A stretch of DNA of 9,756 nucleotides. Origin: Planctomycetaceae bacterium. GTDB lineage: Bacteria > Planctomycetota > Planctomycetia > Planctomycetales > Planctomycetaceae. Shown one piece after another: positions 1 through 7,782 of the stretch (the first letter of the stretch is position 1; each line of letters begins with the position of its first letter). The stretch is taken from assembly GCA_003503535.1 (NCBI GenBank), contig DOCI01000267.1, forward strand, positions 12,423-22,178, in the 5' to 3' direction. The position numbers were made by a program, and so were the translations under genes. The notes beneath the pieces are model-generated. The model did not search any database, was not told the origin of the DNA, and was given only the letters and a program-made list of their open reading frames with translations.

Positions 1-686
1 ATGCCAATCACTTTGAAGAGAATTTCGATGGCGTTCGCTGCCTGGATGGATTTAACCTGACGATGAACGGCAACAATCTGGATGATCATCTCGGGAATGG
101 GGTTATCATTGAGAACACCTACGGCTCTGTCGTTTCCGGGAATATGATTGAAGAGTGCGAAGGCTGGGGAATCATTCTGGATCGGGATTGTTATGGAATC
201 ACATTGAGTTCCAATGTGATTGCTCATGAACTCAAAGGGGGAATTGATTTGCGGGATGCCTGGGGATGTGCGATCTCAGCCAACACATTCACCATCGTGC
301 ATCAGGCCGCGGTGCATGTGGGAGAGAATTCCGGACGCTTAAATATCTCTGCCAATACCTTCAGCAACAGCGACATGGGCGGTGAGATTCGCAGGAAGCT
401 GGAACATAAAGTTCCGATGCAACTCGATGCAGGAGCCGGAATCGTTCTGGAGAAAACAGAAGATATTCTGATCACAGGCAATCTGTTTTCAGGTATGGAT
501 GGAGCAGCGGTGAATTGTGAGAGTGAGGATTGTGAGCGGATCCATATCGTTGGTAATCTGGTGACCGATTACGGCAGGAAAGCAGAAAAGCCAGTCGCAT
601 TTGAAGTGCCAGAGAAAGAGAGTGTGCAACTGCAAAACAACATGATCGGTCCGGCGAAAATGCCGCGACAGGAAGCTGGGCGATGA
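1..686 (+). CDS. Right-handed parallel beta-helix repeat protein, C-terminal part (5' end outside window)
   Basis: The frame is open from base 3, upstream of the first ATG at 63, so this is the C-terminal part of a longer protein cut by the window edge. The residues show a repeated strand-turn pattern of roughly 20-35 residues ending in x-x-N-x-(I/L/F): TMNGNNL, VVSGNMI, TLSSNVI, AISANTF, NISANTF, LITGNLF, HIVGNLV and QLQNNMI. This asparagine-ladder pattern is typical of PbH1 right-handed parallel beta-helices, the fold of polysaccharide lyases, pectinases and many secreted planctomycete proteins. Catalytic residues cannot be assigned from this part, so the substrate, probably a carbohydrate if it is an enzyme, is unknown. 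A signal peptide would lie in the missing N-terminus. The last residues (PAKMPRQEAGR) are a short basic tail after the helix. The fold is well supported; the function is not. Confidence 0.85.
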   Translation, partial: ANHFEENFDGVRCLDGFNLTMNGNNLDDHLGNGVIIENTYGSVVSGNMIEECEGWGIILDRDCYGITLSSNVIAHELKGGIDLRDAWGCAISANTFTIVHQAAVHVGENSGRLNISANTFSNSDMGGEIRRKLEHKVPMQLDAGAGIVLEKTEDILITGNLFSGMDGAAVNCESEDCERIHIVGNLVTDYGRKAEKPVAFEVPEKESVQLQNNMIGPAKMPRQEAGR

Positions 687-735
687 GTAAAATGTTCAGA
701 TTAGTTTCTCAAGAATTCACCCATTGTGCTAACAT

Positions 736-760
736 TGCCAAACCAGCCTTATGGTTTGCA
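736..760 (+). terminator. Weak hairpin after the beta-helix gene, possible terminator
   Basis: An imperfect inverted repeat pairs AAACCA (740-745) with TGGTTT (752-757). A TGC/GCA extension with one bulged base lengthens the stem, and the loop is 6 nt. It lies 50 bp after the beta-helix stop and before nfo. No T-run follows it, so intrinsic termination is doubtful. Confidence 0.25.
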
Positions 761-845
761 AGCCGAGTCCCAGAGGAACTATAACGCAGTCAATTCATCT
801 TTGGGATGAATGCTTCACAAGTTCTCAGTGAGATCTGGTTTCATC

Positions 846-1709
846 ATGCCTTTATTCGGATCACATCTTTCCATAGCCGGTGGATATTACAAAGCCGTAC
901 GAAAAGCCGCTGAGCTGGGAATGCAGACCGTCCAGATCTTCACAAAAAATAACAATCAGTGGAAAGGCAAGCCGCTCACGGATGACGATTGCCGGATGTT
1001 CAAAGAGGCGGTTGAAGAAACGGGAATCCATTCGCCTTGTGCACACGATAGTTATTTAATCAATTTGGCCAGTCCGGATTCCGAGTTGTTCGAGAAGTCT
1101 CGTGATGCGTTGATTATCGAACTGGAACGCGCGGAAGCCCTGGGGCTTGCAGGGGTTGTGATGCACCCAGGCAGTTTCGTAAAGGATACCGAGCAGGGAG
1201 GCTTGAAGCGGATTGCTCAGGGGATTGATCAGGTGCACAAGGCAACGAAGGGATATCACTGTCAATTGTGGTTGGAAACGACGGCTGGGCAGGGAACGAA
1301 TCTGGGGCATCGCTTTGAGCATCTGCAGCAAATTCTGGAGACGGTGAAACAGGCAGAGCGATTGTCGGTGTGTGTCGATACCTGTCATATTTTCGCTGCT
1401 GGTTATCCATTGATTAAAAAGTCTGAGTACAACGCTACCTTTGAAGAGTTTGATGAAAAAATTGGTGTGGATCGGATTCGAGCGTTTCATATCAATGACA
1501 GTAAGAAACCGCTGGGCAGTCGGGTCGATCGACATGAACATATCGGTGAAGGGGAACTGGGACTCGAACCCTTTCGGCATCTGGTGAATGACAAACGATT
1601 TTCGAAGCTGCCGATGTATCTGGAAACAAAGAAAGAAGAGCGGGATGGCGAAGAGATGGATGCGGTCAATTTGAAAACACTCAAGAGTTTAATGAAGAAG
1701 AAATCATGA
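846..1709 (+). CDS. nfo: Endonuclease IV (AP endonuclease, base-excision repair)
   Basis: Endonuclease IV cleaves 5' of abasic sites in DNA during base-excision repair and uses three zinc ions in a TIM barrel. From the ATG at 846 the protein is 287 aa (E. coli Nfo is 285) and begins MPLFGSHLSIAGG, the usual family start. An in-frame ATG at 810 would add 12 residues unlike the family (MLHKFSVRSGFI), and its GGGA at 803-806 is too close to serve it, so 846 is preferred. All nine metal ligands can be matched: H67 (AHDSY), H107 (MHPGS), E144 (LETTAG), D178 and H181 (CVDTCH), H215 (FHIND), D228 and H230 (VDRHEHIGEG) and E260 (YLETKK). It should be active. No operon partner is evident: 171 bp containing a palindromic element separate it from ndh. 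Identification is secure. Confidence 0.97.
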   Translation: MPLFGSHLSIAGGYYKAVRKAAELGMQTVQIFTKNNNQWKGKPLTDDDCRMFKEAVEETGIHSPCAHDSYLINLASPDSELFEKSRDALIIELERAEALGLAGVVMHPGSFVKDTEQGGLKRIAQGIDQVHKATKGYHCQLWLETTAGQGTNLGHRFEHLQQILETVKQAERLSVCVDTCHIFAAGYPLIKKSEYNATFEEFDEKIGVDRIRAFHINDSKKPLGSRVDRHEHIGEGELGLEPFRHLVNDKRFSKLPMYLETKKEERDGEEMDAVNLKTLKSLMKKKS

Positions 1710-1743
1710 TTTGACTACATAAGACTCATGATCGTTGATTAAA

Positions 1744-1825
1744 GGGTGGCACGACCCTGAGTATCGCGTCGGGCGTGGTTTGCGCGATCACCACGCCCAT
1801 CACTGCGTTCTGGGACGTGCCACCT
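1744..1825. repeat. Nested inverted-repeat (REP/MITE-like) element
   Basis: Two inverted repeats are nested. The outer arms are GGTGGCACG at 1745-1753 and CGTGCCACC at 1816-1824, perfect over 9 bp and followed inward by CCC/GGG after one mismatch. The inner arms are GGGCGTGGT at 1771-1779 and ACCACGCCC at 1790-1798, perfect over 9 bp with a 10-nt loop. The sequence TAAA lies directly outside both ends (1740-1743 and 1825-1828), which may be a short target duplication or chance. It sits between nfo and ndh, is more GC-rich than its flanks and carries no credible gene. A transcript would form a cruciform-like structure that could protect or end the nfo mRNA. That it is a dispersed repeat is an inference from its form. 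Confidence 0.6.
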
Positions 1826-1880
1826 AAAAGAGATCGTGATAAGTTTTATGATGTTGTGAATCAGGAAAGAAACAGACTTT

Positions 1881-3170
1881 ATGTCTCAAGCACATCGCGT
1901 TGTTATTGTTGGTGGAGGCTTTGGTGGACTGGCCTGTGCTCGTGGTCTCAAGCGAGCGAATGTCGAAGTCACTGTAATTGATCGACGAAACTTCCATCTG
2001 TTTCAGCCACTGTTGTATCAGGTGGCGACCGGGGAATTATCACCTGCGAATATTGCTTCGCCAATTCGATCGATCTTGCAGAAGCAGAAAAACTGTCAGG
2101 TTCTGCTGGGAGCGGTTTCGGGGATAGATCTGAAAACGCAATCCGTTCAGATTGACGACCGGCAGGTTCCGTTCGATTCACTGGTTATCGCTACTGGTTC
2201 GACGCACAGTTATTTCGGTCATGAGGAATGGTCTGAGCAGGCTCCGGGGTTGAAAACGATCGAAGATGCGACTGAAATTCGGAAACGAATCTTATATGCT
2301 TTCGAGCGGGCGAATCTGGCGACGAGTGAAGAGGAACGTCGAGCGGCTTTGACGTTTGTGATTGTGGGAGCCGGGCCAACAGGAGTGGAGTTGTCCGGTG
2401 CACTGTCTGATGTCGGCCACAATATGCTATCCAAAGAGTTCCGAGGAGGGCATCCCGAAGAGTTGCGTATCATACTGTGCGAAGGCCAGCCCGATCCGCT
2501 GGGCATGTATCCGCCGCCGTTGGTCAAAAAAACCCGCGAGGAACTGGACCGGCTCGGTGTCGAACTGATGACCAGTTCCAAGGTGATAGATATCCAGGAC
2601 GACCATGTCGTGGTGAAACACGGCGATGAAGAAAATCGAATTTATACACGAACCGTGATTTGGGCAGCCGGAGTGAGAGCCTCTTTGCTTGGCAAAATCG
2701 TGGCGGATGCGACGGGTGCAGAAACGAACCGCGTGGGGAAAATTCTGGTCAACAACAATCTCTCGGTTGAAGAACATGAGAACCTGTTTGTGATTGGCGA
2801 TCTGGCTTTTCTGAAGAATGAAGCGGGTGACCCATTGCCGGCGTTAGCTCCGGTCGCCATGCAGCAGGGAAGTTATGTTGCGAACCTCATCAAAGATCGC
2901 GTTAATGGAAAGTCAGGTTCGTCCAAGCCGTTTCATTATAGTGATCGGGGCAGCATGGCTGTCATTGGTCGCTATGCGGCTATTGCACTGGTCGGGAAAA
3001 AGAAACGGCAGGTCAGCGGAATTATGGCCTGGTTCATCTGGCTGTTCGTGCATCTGATGGAAATTACACAGTTTCGCAATCGATTGATGGTACTCTTCCT
3101 CTGGGGCTGGACATATCTCACCCGCGACCGTTCTGCCCGCTTAATCACGGGGAAACTTCCTCGGGAGTAA
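1881..3170 (+). CDS. ndh: Type II NADH:quinone oxidoreductase (NDH-2)
   Basis: This is a single-subunit, non-proton-pumping NADH dehydrogenase that passes electrons from NADH via FAD to the membrane quinone pool. The 429 residues match the family length. The FAD-binding Rossmann motif GGGFGG is at 11-16, with D34 closing the fold. FQPLLYQVATG (41-51) is a family signature. The NADH-binding motif GAGPTG is at 163-168, with E201 (LCEG) at the end of its second strand, which favours NADH over NADPH. WAAG is at 261-264, the second FAD contact GDLA at 306-309, and the quinone-site region PVAMQQG at 324-330. A hydrophobic amphipathic stretch near 378-392 (MAWFIWLFVHLM) fits peripheral attachment to the cytoplasmic face of the membrane. 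AGGAAAG at 1863-1869 is a plausible, rather distant ribosome site. The HDOD gene starts 5 bp after its stop if the long start is used there. Exact quinone and physiological role cannot be read from sequence. Confidence 0.93.
   Translation: MSQAHRVVIVGGGFGGLACARGLKRANVEVTVIDRRNFHLFQPLLYQVATGELSPANIASPIRSILQKQKNCQVLLGAVSGIDLKTQSVQIDDRQVPFDSLVIATGSTHSYFGHEEWSEQAPGLKTIEDATEIRKRILYAFERANLATSEEERRAALTFVIVGAGPTGVELSGALSDVGHNMLSKEFRGGHPEELRIILCEGQPDPLGMYPPPLVKKTREELDRLGVELMTSSKVIDIQDDHVVVKHGDEENRIYTRTVIWAAGVRASLLGKIVADATGAETNRVGKILVNNNLSVEEHENLFVIGDLAFLKNEAGDPLPALAPVAMQQGSYVANLIKDRVNGKSGSSKPFHYSDRGSMAVIGRYAAIALVGKKKRQVSGIMAWFIWLFVHLMEITQFRNRLMVLFLWGWTYLTRDRSARLITGKLPRE
3163..3167 (+). promoter_or_regulatory. 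Candidate ribosome binding site for the HDOD gene's upstream start
   Basis: GGGAG lies 8 nt before the ATG at 3176, inside the last codons of ndh. It supports the long start and translational coupling to ndh, but its bases are also constrained by the ndh reading frame, so the signal could be accidental. Confidence 0.35.
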
Positions 3171-3175
3171 AAGGA

Positions 3176-4279
3176 ATGATTCCATTGGACGGGTGGATTC
3201 CGTGCAATCGATCCTGCTCCTTTATCTTGTGCAATTGGGAGATTCGACAGAATCGGAAATTCTTAAAATCTGAACGAATGAGACATCGTAAATTTGTCAC
3301 TGCGGCCAAAATACAACGTAGGCTTGGAGAATCAATTGAACATTTAATAACTCCGTATGCTGAGCCGGTACGAATGAACTGGGCCGATTTCCGAAAAGAA
3401 CTTCTAACGAGTGAGCCTCAAATTGCTCCTCCCGATCTACAGGTAATCGTATTGCCTGACGTCATTTTCCGAGTTGTCAGGGCTGCTCAGCGGGAAGATG
3501 CCTCTGCGAATGAGGTGGGCAAAATTATTGATACTGACAGTTCATTGACATGCGATTTGCTTAAGTATGTCAATTCTTCAGCCATGATGTTACGCCACAA
3601 GGCGGCGACGGCATCGCGAGCCACTATGCTGCTCGGAGTAAAACGGACAAAGTTGTTTGTGCTTTCTCTGGCCTCCAACCGCATGATGCGCAATGTGAAG
3701 TCGCCACTGATTCTCATGAAACGCTTTGCGGTTTCTTCATTGGAACGCGCGTTATTTTCCAAGATGGTCGCCGGGCATCTTGGAATGGATGAAGATCTCG
3801 CATTCTCGGCTGGTTTAATGCAGGATCTTGTCCTGCCCGCACTGACTGCCGATTTCGCCTCGAAATACAGTGATCTGCTGGAGCTCAGTGAAGAGAGTCA
3901 AACTGATTTAGCAAAACTGGAGCAGCAAGAATTAGGCTGGGATCATGCATCTGCGGCAGCCAGAATGATGGATTCCTGGGGGTTTCCGGAAGACCTGGTC
4001 TGCTGCGTTTTTCTGCACCATCAGTTGGATCGCATCCTCCAGGACAAACTGCTTTACAATACCGAGTTATTACCGGTAGCAATGTCGGGCCTTTTGAATG
4101 ATCTTTTTAAGCAAACTCCTAATGGAATGCAAAAATTGGAACAGGTCTGGAACGATGTTCTGCCTGCGGTCTCTTTACCTGAGCAGGCACTTGTCATTTA
4201 CGATCAACTTCAGGAAATGAATCCCGAATTTCATGGACATCAATCACTGGCCGAACATCTGGCAGTCATGATTTCCTGA
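3176..4279 (+). CDS. HDOD-domain regulatory protein
   Basis: HDOD domains are non-catalytic relatives of HD hydrolases, used in bacterial signalling. The domain spans about residues 88-290. LPDVIFRVV follows L93-P94, then comes the signature DTDSSLTCDLLKYVNSS (119-135). The usual GLLHDIG is here GLMQDLV with Q216-D217, so the HD metal pair is incomplete. The typical W-x-x-P...HH ending is present (WGFPEDLV, then H281-H282). No output domain is fused; about 80 residues of helix follow. The start is uncertain. ATG 3176 has a GGGAG site and lies 5 bp after ndh, but residues 1-66 hold three Cys and several codons unlike the neighbours (ATA, AGG, TTA). Internal ATGs at 3278 (M35) and 3374 (M67, MNWADF) would give more usual HDOD lengths, and M67 would be my biological guess. 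The next gene, an HD-GYP-like protein, may be a functional partner. The domain call is firm; the pathway is unknown. Confidence 0.85.
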   Translation: MIPLDGWIPCNRSCSFILCNWEIRQNRKFLKSERMRHRKFVTAAKIQRRLGESIEHLITPYAEPVRMNWADFRKELLTSEPQIAPPDLQVIVLPDVIFRVVRAAQREDASANEVGKIIDTDSSLTCDLLKYVNSSAMMLRHKAATASRATMLLGVKRTKLFVLSLASNRMMRNVKSPLILMKRFAVSSLERALFSKMVAGHLGMDEDLAFSAGLMQDLVLPALTADFASKYSDLLELSEESQTDLAKLEQQELGWDHASAAARMMDSWGFPEDLVCCVFLHHQLDRILQDKLLYNTELLPVAMSGLLNDLFKQTPNGMQKLEQVWNDVLPAVSLPEQALVIYDQLQEMNPEFHGHQSLAEHLAVMIS

Positions 4280-4491
4280 TCATTTCATAATTCGTAGTCC
4301 TTACACTGTCGGAGAAATCCCAATATTACAGCAACGAAAAACTTATGCGACGGCACATTGCAAACCGAAATGTTCTCACGGCAGAACTCTTATGCCTGAA
4401 TCGAGTGGTTACGTTCTATCGCAAGGATCTTCAAAACAGATCATTACCATAAATCACAGAGAACTTCCTTCGTACTGAAAAGGCATGGGCC
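4280..4491 (+). other. 212-bp intergenic region between the HDOD and HD-GYP-like genes
   Basis: No credible ORF or strong hairpin is seen. It should carry the promoter of the HD-GYP-like gene, but I could not pick clear -35/-10 boxes. AAAAGG at 4477-4482, 9 nt before the ATG at 4492, is a usable ribosome site. A short stretch at about 4351-4370 (GCACA...GCAAACCGAAA) superficially recalls the start of a GEMM riboswitch, but the rest of the motif is missing. Confidence 0.4.
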
Positions 4492-5796
4492 ATGTCTGAG
4501 ACGACTATAATATCGCTGGATCAATTGCGGGCAGGTATCGTTTTGCCCTCGCCCATCTTTGATGGTCAGCATGAGAATCTTTTGTTGATTGGCAAAGGGA
4601 TTCAGGTGACTCAGCAGTACCTGAATCGTCTGGCTGCTCGTGGAATCTGCAGCGTTGCGATTGAGAGCTCGTTTGCCGATCAGATTCGCAAACCTCAAGG
4701 GGCATCCCTCAAAAGCATCGAGAGAATCCTCAAACCCAAACCTGCGAGTCATTCGAATAAAGCGCTGCGTGCTGAAAATCCACAGACTTCTCCACTCTCA
4801 CAACAAATCCACAGGCCGCACACTCTTGAGTATGATGAATCCTGTGTCACCGAATTCAAAGGGAGGCGAGCGGCTGCCGGGGCGACTCTTGCCCAGTTCC
4901 TGCAGACTGTTGACTCTTCCGGCATCCGAGAAGGAAGACAGATTCGAGGGATGGCAGTCGACTCCATTGAAAGCTTGATGGTTGATATGGATTTATTCGT
5001 CAAACTGGCGATCGATCCCGCTGAACTGGCCGATGAATACAGTCATTGTGTTCGTGTGTCTGAACTGGCGATGGCGATTGCTGCGGTGCTCGAATACCCT
5101 CGGAACAAAATTGAAGAACTGGGGATTGGTTGCCTGATCTATAAAGCTGCAGAAAATCGCAAGCTGGATCGCCACTCTGAGCAGAAGCATAATTCCAATG
5201 AAAAAGAGCAGAGTCGCTTGCAACAAAATCCGTATCATTTGTACGAATCCCTCGAAGCGATAACCGATTTGCCGATTGGTGCCCGTCAAGTGGCGTATCA
5301 GATCCATGAACGCTGGGATGGCAGTGGAGCTCCACGTCAGCGATATGGAAATCAAATTCATCCTCTGGCAAGAATTGCCGGCGTGGCTGAGGAATATGTG
5401 GCATTAACCACTCATCAGGATCATCGACGAGCAATCGAGCCCTATCAGGTCATCGAGATTATGCTGGATCTGGCCAAAAATCGGAAATTTGAACCGAAAG
5501 TGATTAAGGCACTCTTGCAGACAGTTTGCCTCTATCCGCTCGGTTCCTACGTTCAACTGAACGATGGCACAATTGCCGTTGTCGTTCGCTCCAACCTCAA
5601 AGCTTTTGACAGGCCTATCGTAAAAATGCTCTACGACTCGAAAGGTCAAAAGGTTCCAACCACGAGCATCGATCTTTCCATTGTGACTCGACTGCATGTC
5701 ACACAAGCCATGGACAGTGAGCGTGTCAAAAAAATGTCGAACGGATCGTCTGGATTCCGGGAGAATCTGCTGGAACTCGAGTTTGCGAAGTGCTGA
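4492..5796 (+). CDS. HD-GYP-like protein with degenerate metal site, probable non-catalytic regulator
   Basis: The protein has 434 aa. Residues 6-56 (ISLDQLRAGIVLPSPIFDG...GI.SVAIE) resemble the DUF3391-type domain that precedes HD-GYP phosphodiesterases. A Ser/Pro/Lys-rich linker covers about 60-125. Residues about 165-340 follow HD-GYP order: H185-x-x-R188-V189, then GIGCLIYKAAENRKL (211-225), then YQIHERWDGSGAPR (269-282), then PLARIAGVAEEYVALT. True HD-GYP enzymes cleave c-di-GMP and need an HD pair, two later His and HHExxDGxGYP. Here HD reads Y217-K218, HHE reads I271-H272-E273 and GYP reads G279-A280-P281. The His expected in the HP..G..I motif looks like Asn (NPYHLYESLEAI). Residues about 350-395 (YPLGSYVQLNDGTIAVVVRSN) match the beta-rich tail common after HD-GYP domains. 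By known chemistry it is unlikely to hydrolyse c-di-GMP; a binding or scaffold role is inferred. It ends 60 bp before the convergent DUF805-like gene. The family call is firm, the inactivity call moderate. Confidence 0.82.
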   Translation: MSETTIISLDQLRAGIVLPSPIFDGQHENLLLIGKGIQVTQQYLNRLAARGICSVAIESSFADQIRKPQGASLKSIERILKPKPASHSNKALRAENPQTSPLSQQIHRPHTLEYDESCVTEFKGRRAAAGATLAQFLQTVDSSGIREGRQIRGMAVDSIESLMVDMDLFVKLAIDPAELADEYSHCVRVSELAMAIAAVLEYPRNKIEELGIGCLIYKAAENRKLDRHSEQKHNSNEKEQSRLQQNPYHLYESLEAITDLPIGARQVAYQIHERWDGSGAPRQRYGNQIHPLARIAGVAEEYVALTTHQDHRRAIEPYQVIEIMLDLAKNRKFEPKVIKALLQTVCLYPLGSYVQLNDGTIAVVVRSNLKAFDRPIVKMLYDSKGQKVPTTSIDLSIVTRLHVTQAMDSERVKKMSNGSSGFRENLLELEFAKC

Positions 5797-5856
5797 ACCC
5801 TTCTCAATATGTAATATATCATTTGAAAATGGTCTATTACTCTGAAGTCACTGAAA

Positions 5857-6282
5857 TTACCAATTTAATTCTTCAGGTAACTCGCTTTGTTCGTTAGGTA
5901 ATTTGGGACGAGAAGTTGAATCCTCAAGCATTTTAGATGGTATTGAAATAGCGGCGAGAAACCATAGCATTTTCCAGATCAGAACCAACGTCTGAATAGA
6001 TGTGATAAATTCTGGAATAAATAATACCACTACAAACCAAGGCGAGATACCAATGTCTCTAAGTCTAGGTATCCAAAGGAAAAATATTCCGTAGATCACA
6101 ATGAGGGCTAATGTTGGAAACCACATATATGCAAACTCGATGGGTGGCTCCTTGCTTAATGGCAAACCATCAGTCACCCACAACTCAGAGAACATCAGAC
6201 ATATGGTCACTGCGATTAGTGCCATAAACCTTCTGAAAAATTCGAATCGACCAACCCGTCTTGGGAATAAACCATCAGTCAT
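5857..6282 (-). CDS. DUF805-like small integral membrane protein
   Basis: The predicted protein has 141 aa and about four membrane segments, near residues 18-36, 50-71, 82-96 and 97-114, with a polar C-terminal tail (SKMLEDSTSRPKLPNEQSELPEELNW). Two features recall DUF805 inner-membrane proteins: GRFEFFRRF at 11-19, like the GRxxRxEFW start, and RLRDIGISPW at 73-82, like RRLHDTGxSGWW, keeping R-L-x-D-x-G-x-S-x-W. The family has no settled biochemical function. The ATG at 6282 has no obvious Shine-Dalgarno sequence; AT-rich sequence precedes it. The gene follows the symporter on the same strand after 49 bp, so the two could share a transcript. It is clearly richer in A+T than the neighbouring genes, which may reflect later acquisition or relaxed selection. 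The match is by eye, so the family call is moderate, while a real membrane-protein gene is likely. Confidence 0.68.
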   Translation of the reverse strand: MTDGLFPRRVGRFEFFRRFMALIAVTICLMFSELWVTDGLPLSKEPPIEFAYMWFPTLALIVIYGIFFLWIPRLRDIGISPWFVVVLFIPEFITSIQTLVLIWKMLWFLAAISIPSKMLEDSTSRPKLPNEQSELPEELNW

Positions 6283-6331
6283 AAAATACTATTTCTAATT
6301 ATATTTCATTATTTACTACAAATCAGGCTAT

Positions 6332-7777
6332 TTAAGGTTTCACCCATTCCAATTTCCACGGCGGTTCGCAAATCAAATAGACAGTCAACGCCAGCCCCGT
6401 AATAGTCAACGAGAGTGGAACCGGCCACATCGCCAGCGGTTCAAGGGGAGTGAGAATCGTTTCCCAGCCCATCACGAAGTGTAACCCCCACAGACAGATC
6501 CCGGTCAGCATACTCGCAACGGCTGCATAGCAGTGTTTTGGTTTTGTATATAAGCCGAACATCATGGGCACAAACAGGCCGACCATTGTCAGCAGATACG
6601 CTTCTTCCAGTAACGCGTAGGCATCCTCTCCTGCAAACGCCATCGCCAGACTGCAAACCGCAACCAGCAGCACGGCATAGCGGTTCATTTTCAGCAGATC
6701 CATCTTGAGAAATCGTGTACCGATATTTTGTGAGAGTACACTGGCTGGTGAAAGTATTGCACTGTCGATTGTCGAAAGCACAGCTGAGAGCACAGCTACT
6801 ACAAACACAATCGCCACAGCCGGATGCAGAAACGCATGAGCGAGAGCAGGCAGGACAGCCGTGTTGACTTCGTCGGGAAACAGCAGATTGGCAGCCAGTC
6901 CAAGTAACATCGGCATCAAGCCAAACAACAGGTACATCCCTCCGGCGATATAACAGGCGTATTTCGCGATACGATCCGACTTAGCCGCAAAGATGCGTTG
7001 CATCAAATCCTGACCAGGCAGATTCCCCAGCGCTCCCGTCAAGAACAAACCGAGCCAGCCCCAGAAAGCCGCGACATCCTGGTAGGGAATGATGACCGAC
7101 ATTTCCGCGGGAGTTTCTTCCCACAGCTTTGTCATCCCGGAACTGGCCGACCCGCTACCGAGTTCTGCAAGAATGACGACGGTGAGAATGATCAGCCCTA
7201 CCAAGACCAGCATAATCTGCACGGCATCAGTCAATGTGACCGACCACATGCCTCCCATCAATGTATAACCGGTCCCCACCACAGCCACGATCACGAGTCC
7301 CGCACTCAAGGGGATTCCGAAAAAGAGTTCCAGCATATTTGCCAGAGCGGTGAATTGAGCAGCGATCCAGCCAAAGTAACTGGGGACAAGAATCAGCGAG
7401 GCAATCAACTCGGCTGCTGGTCCGAACTTCTGACGAAACAAATCCGGAACTGTCAGAATCTGCATCCGCCAGATCGGTCCCGCGACGAACAGCCCCGCCA
7501 GCAGTAAACAGCAACCGGCTCCAAAGGGATCCAACGCCCCGGCCTGTAACCCTTCCTGTCGCACTTCATCGGCTGCTGCCAACAATGTGCCCGCCCCGAA
7601 CCAGGTAGCGAGCAAGGTCATCCACGCCAGCGAAAGCGGCAATTGGCGACCAGCGACCAGAAAATCCTCTGCAGTCACGACTTTACTTTGTGCGATAAAA
7701 CCAATTGCATACATCAAAATCAGATACACGAAAATGACAGCAGCCAGCATCCACTGCACAGAAAAAGAAATTTCCAA
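6332..7777 (-). CDS. Sodium:solute symporter family (SSS) transporter
   Basis: SSS transporters use the sodium gradient to import a solute (proline, pantothenate, sugars, organic acids) through a LeuT-fold bundle. The 481 aa contain about 13 hydrophobic segments, the usual number. Visible hallmarks are [22 protein letters not shown] (44-64), [20 protein letters not shown] (175-194), [15 protein letters not shown] (252-266) and [20 protein letters not shown] (329-348). A332, S335 and T336 match the helix-9 sodium ligands of PutP and vSGLT, so the sodium site looks intact. The substrate cannot be deduced, and PutP/PanF-like is only the general group. The start is TTG: an in-frame TAA lies 30 nt upstream, no ATG lies between it and the TTG, and AAGGGA is 5 nt before it. 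The first internal ATG (M10) would trim the first helix. A DUF805-like gene follows on the same strand; a palindromic element lies upstream. Confidence 0.93.
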   Translation of the reverse strand: MEISFSVQWMLAAVIFVYLILMYAIGFIAQSKVVTAEDFLVAGRQLPLSLAWMTLLATWFGAGTLLAAADEVRQEGLQAGALDPFGAGCCLLLAGLFVAGPIWRMQILTVPDLFRQKFGPAAELIASLILVPSYFGWIAAQFTALANMLELFFGIPLSAGLVIVAVVGTGYTLMGGMWSVTLTDAVQIMLVLVGLIILTVVILAELGSGSASSGMTKLWEETPAEMSVIIPYQDVAAFWGWLGLFLTGALGNLPGQDLMQRIFAAKSDRIAKYACYIAGGMYLLFGLMPMLLGLAANLLFPDEVNTAVLPALAHAFLHPAVAIVFVVAVLSAVLSTIDSAILSPASVLSQNIGTRFLKMDLLKMNRYAVLLVAVCSLAMAFAGEDAYALLEEAYLLTMVGLFVPMMFGLYTKPKHCYAAVASMLTGICLWGLHFVMGWETILTPLEPLAMWPVPLSLTITGLALTVYLICEPPWKLEWVKP

Positions 7778-7782
7778 GGGCG

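Noticed and set aside
1056..1580. 174-codon open frame antisense to nfo
   Set aside because: It lies wholly within nfo, which has all conserved residues; the predicted protein has no recognisable motif.
1775..1981. 68-codon frame overlapping the palindromic element and the start of ndh
   Set aside because: It begins inside the inverted repeat and overlaps the FAD-binding region of ndh in another frame; the protein is not gene-like.
4345..4420. GEMM-like (c-di-GMP) riboswitch suggested by GCACA...GCAAACCGAAA upstream of the HD-GYP-like gene
   Set aside because: The required second half (GGGACGCAAAGCC) and the paired stems are missing; the resemblance is limited to a short run.
6998..7507. 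169-codon plus-strand frame within the symporter gene
   Set aside because: It is antisense to a clear transporter; its Gln, His and Pro richness is what antisense reading of membrane-protein codons gives.
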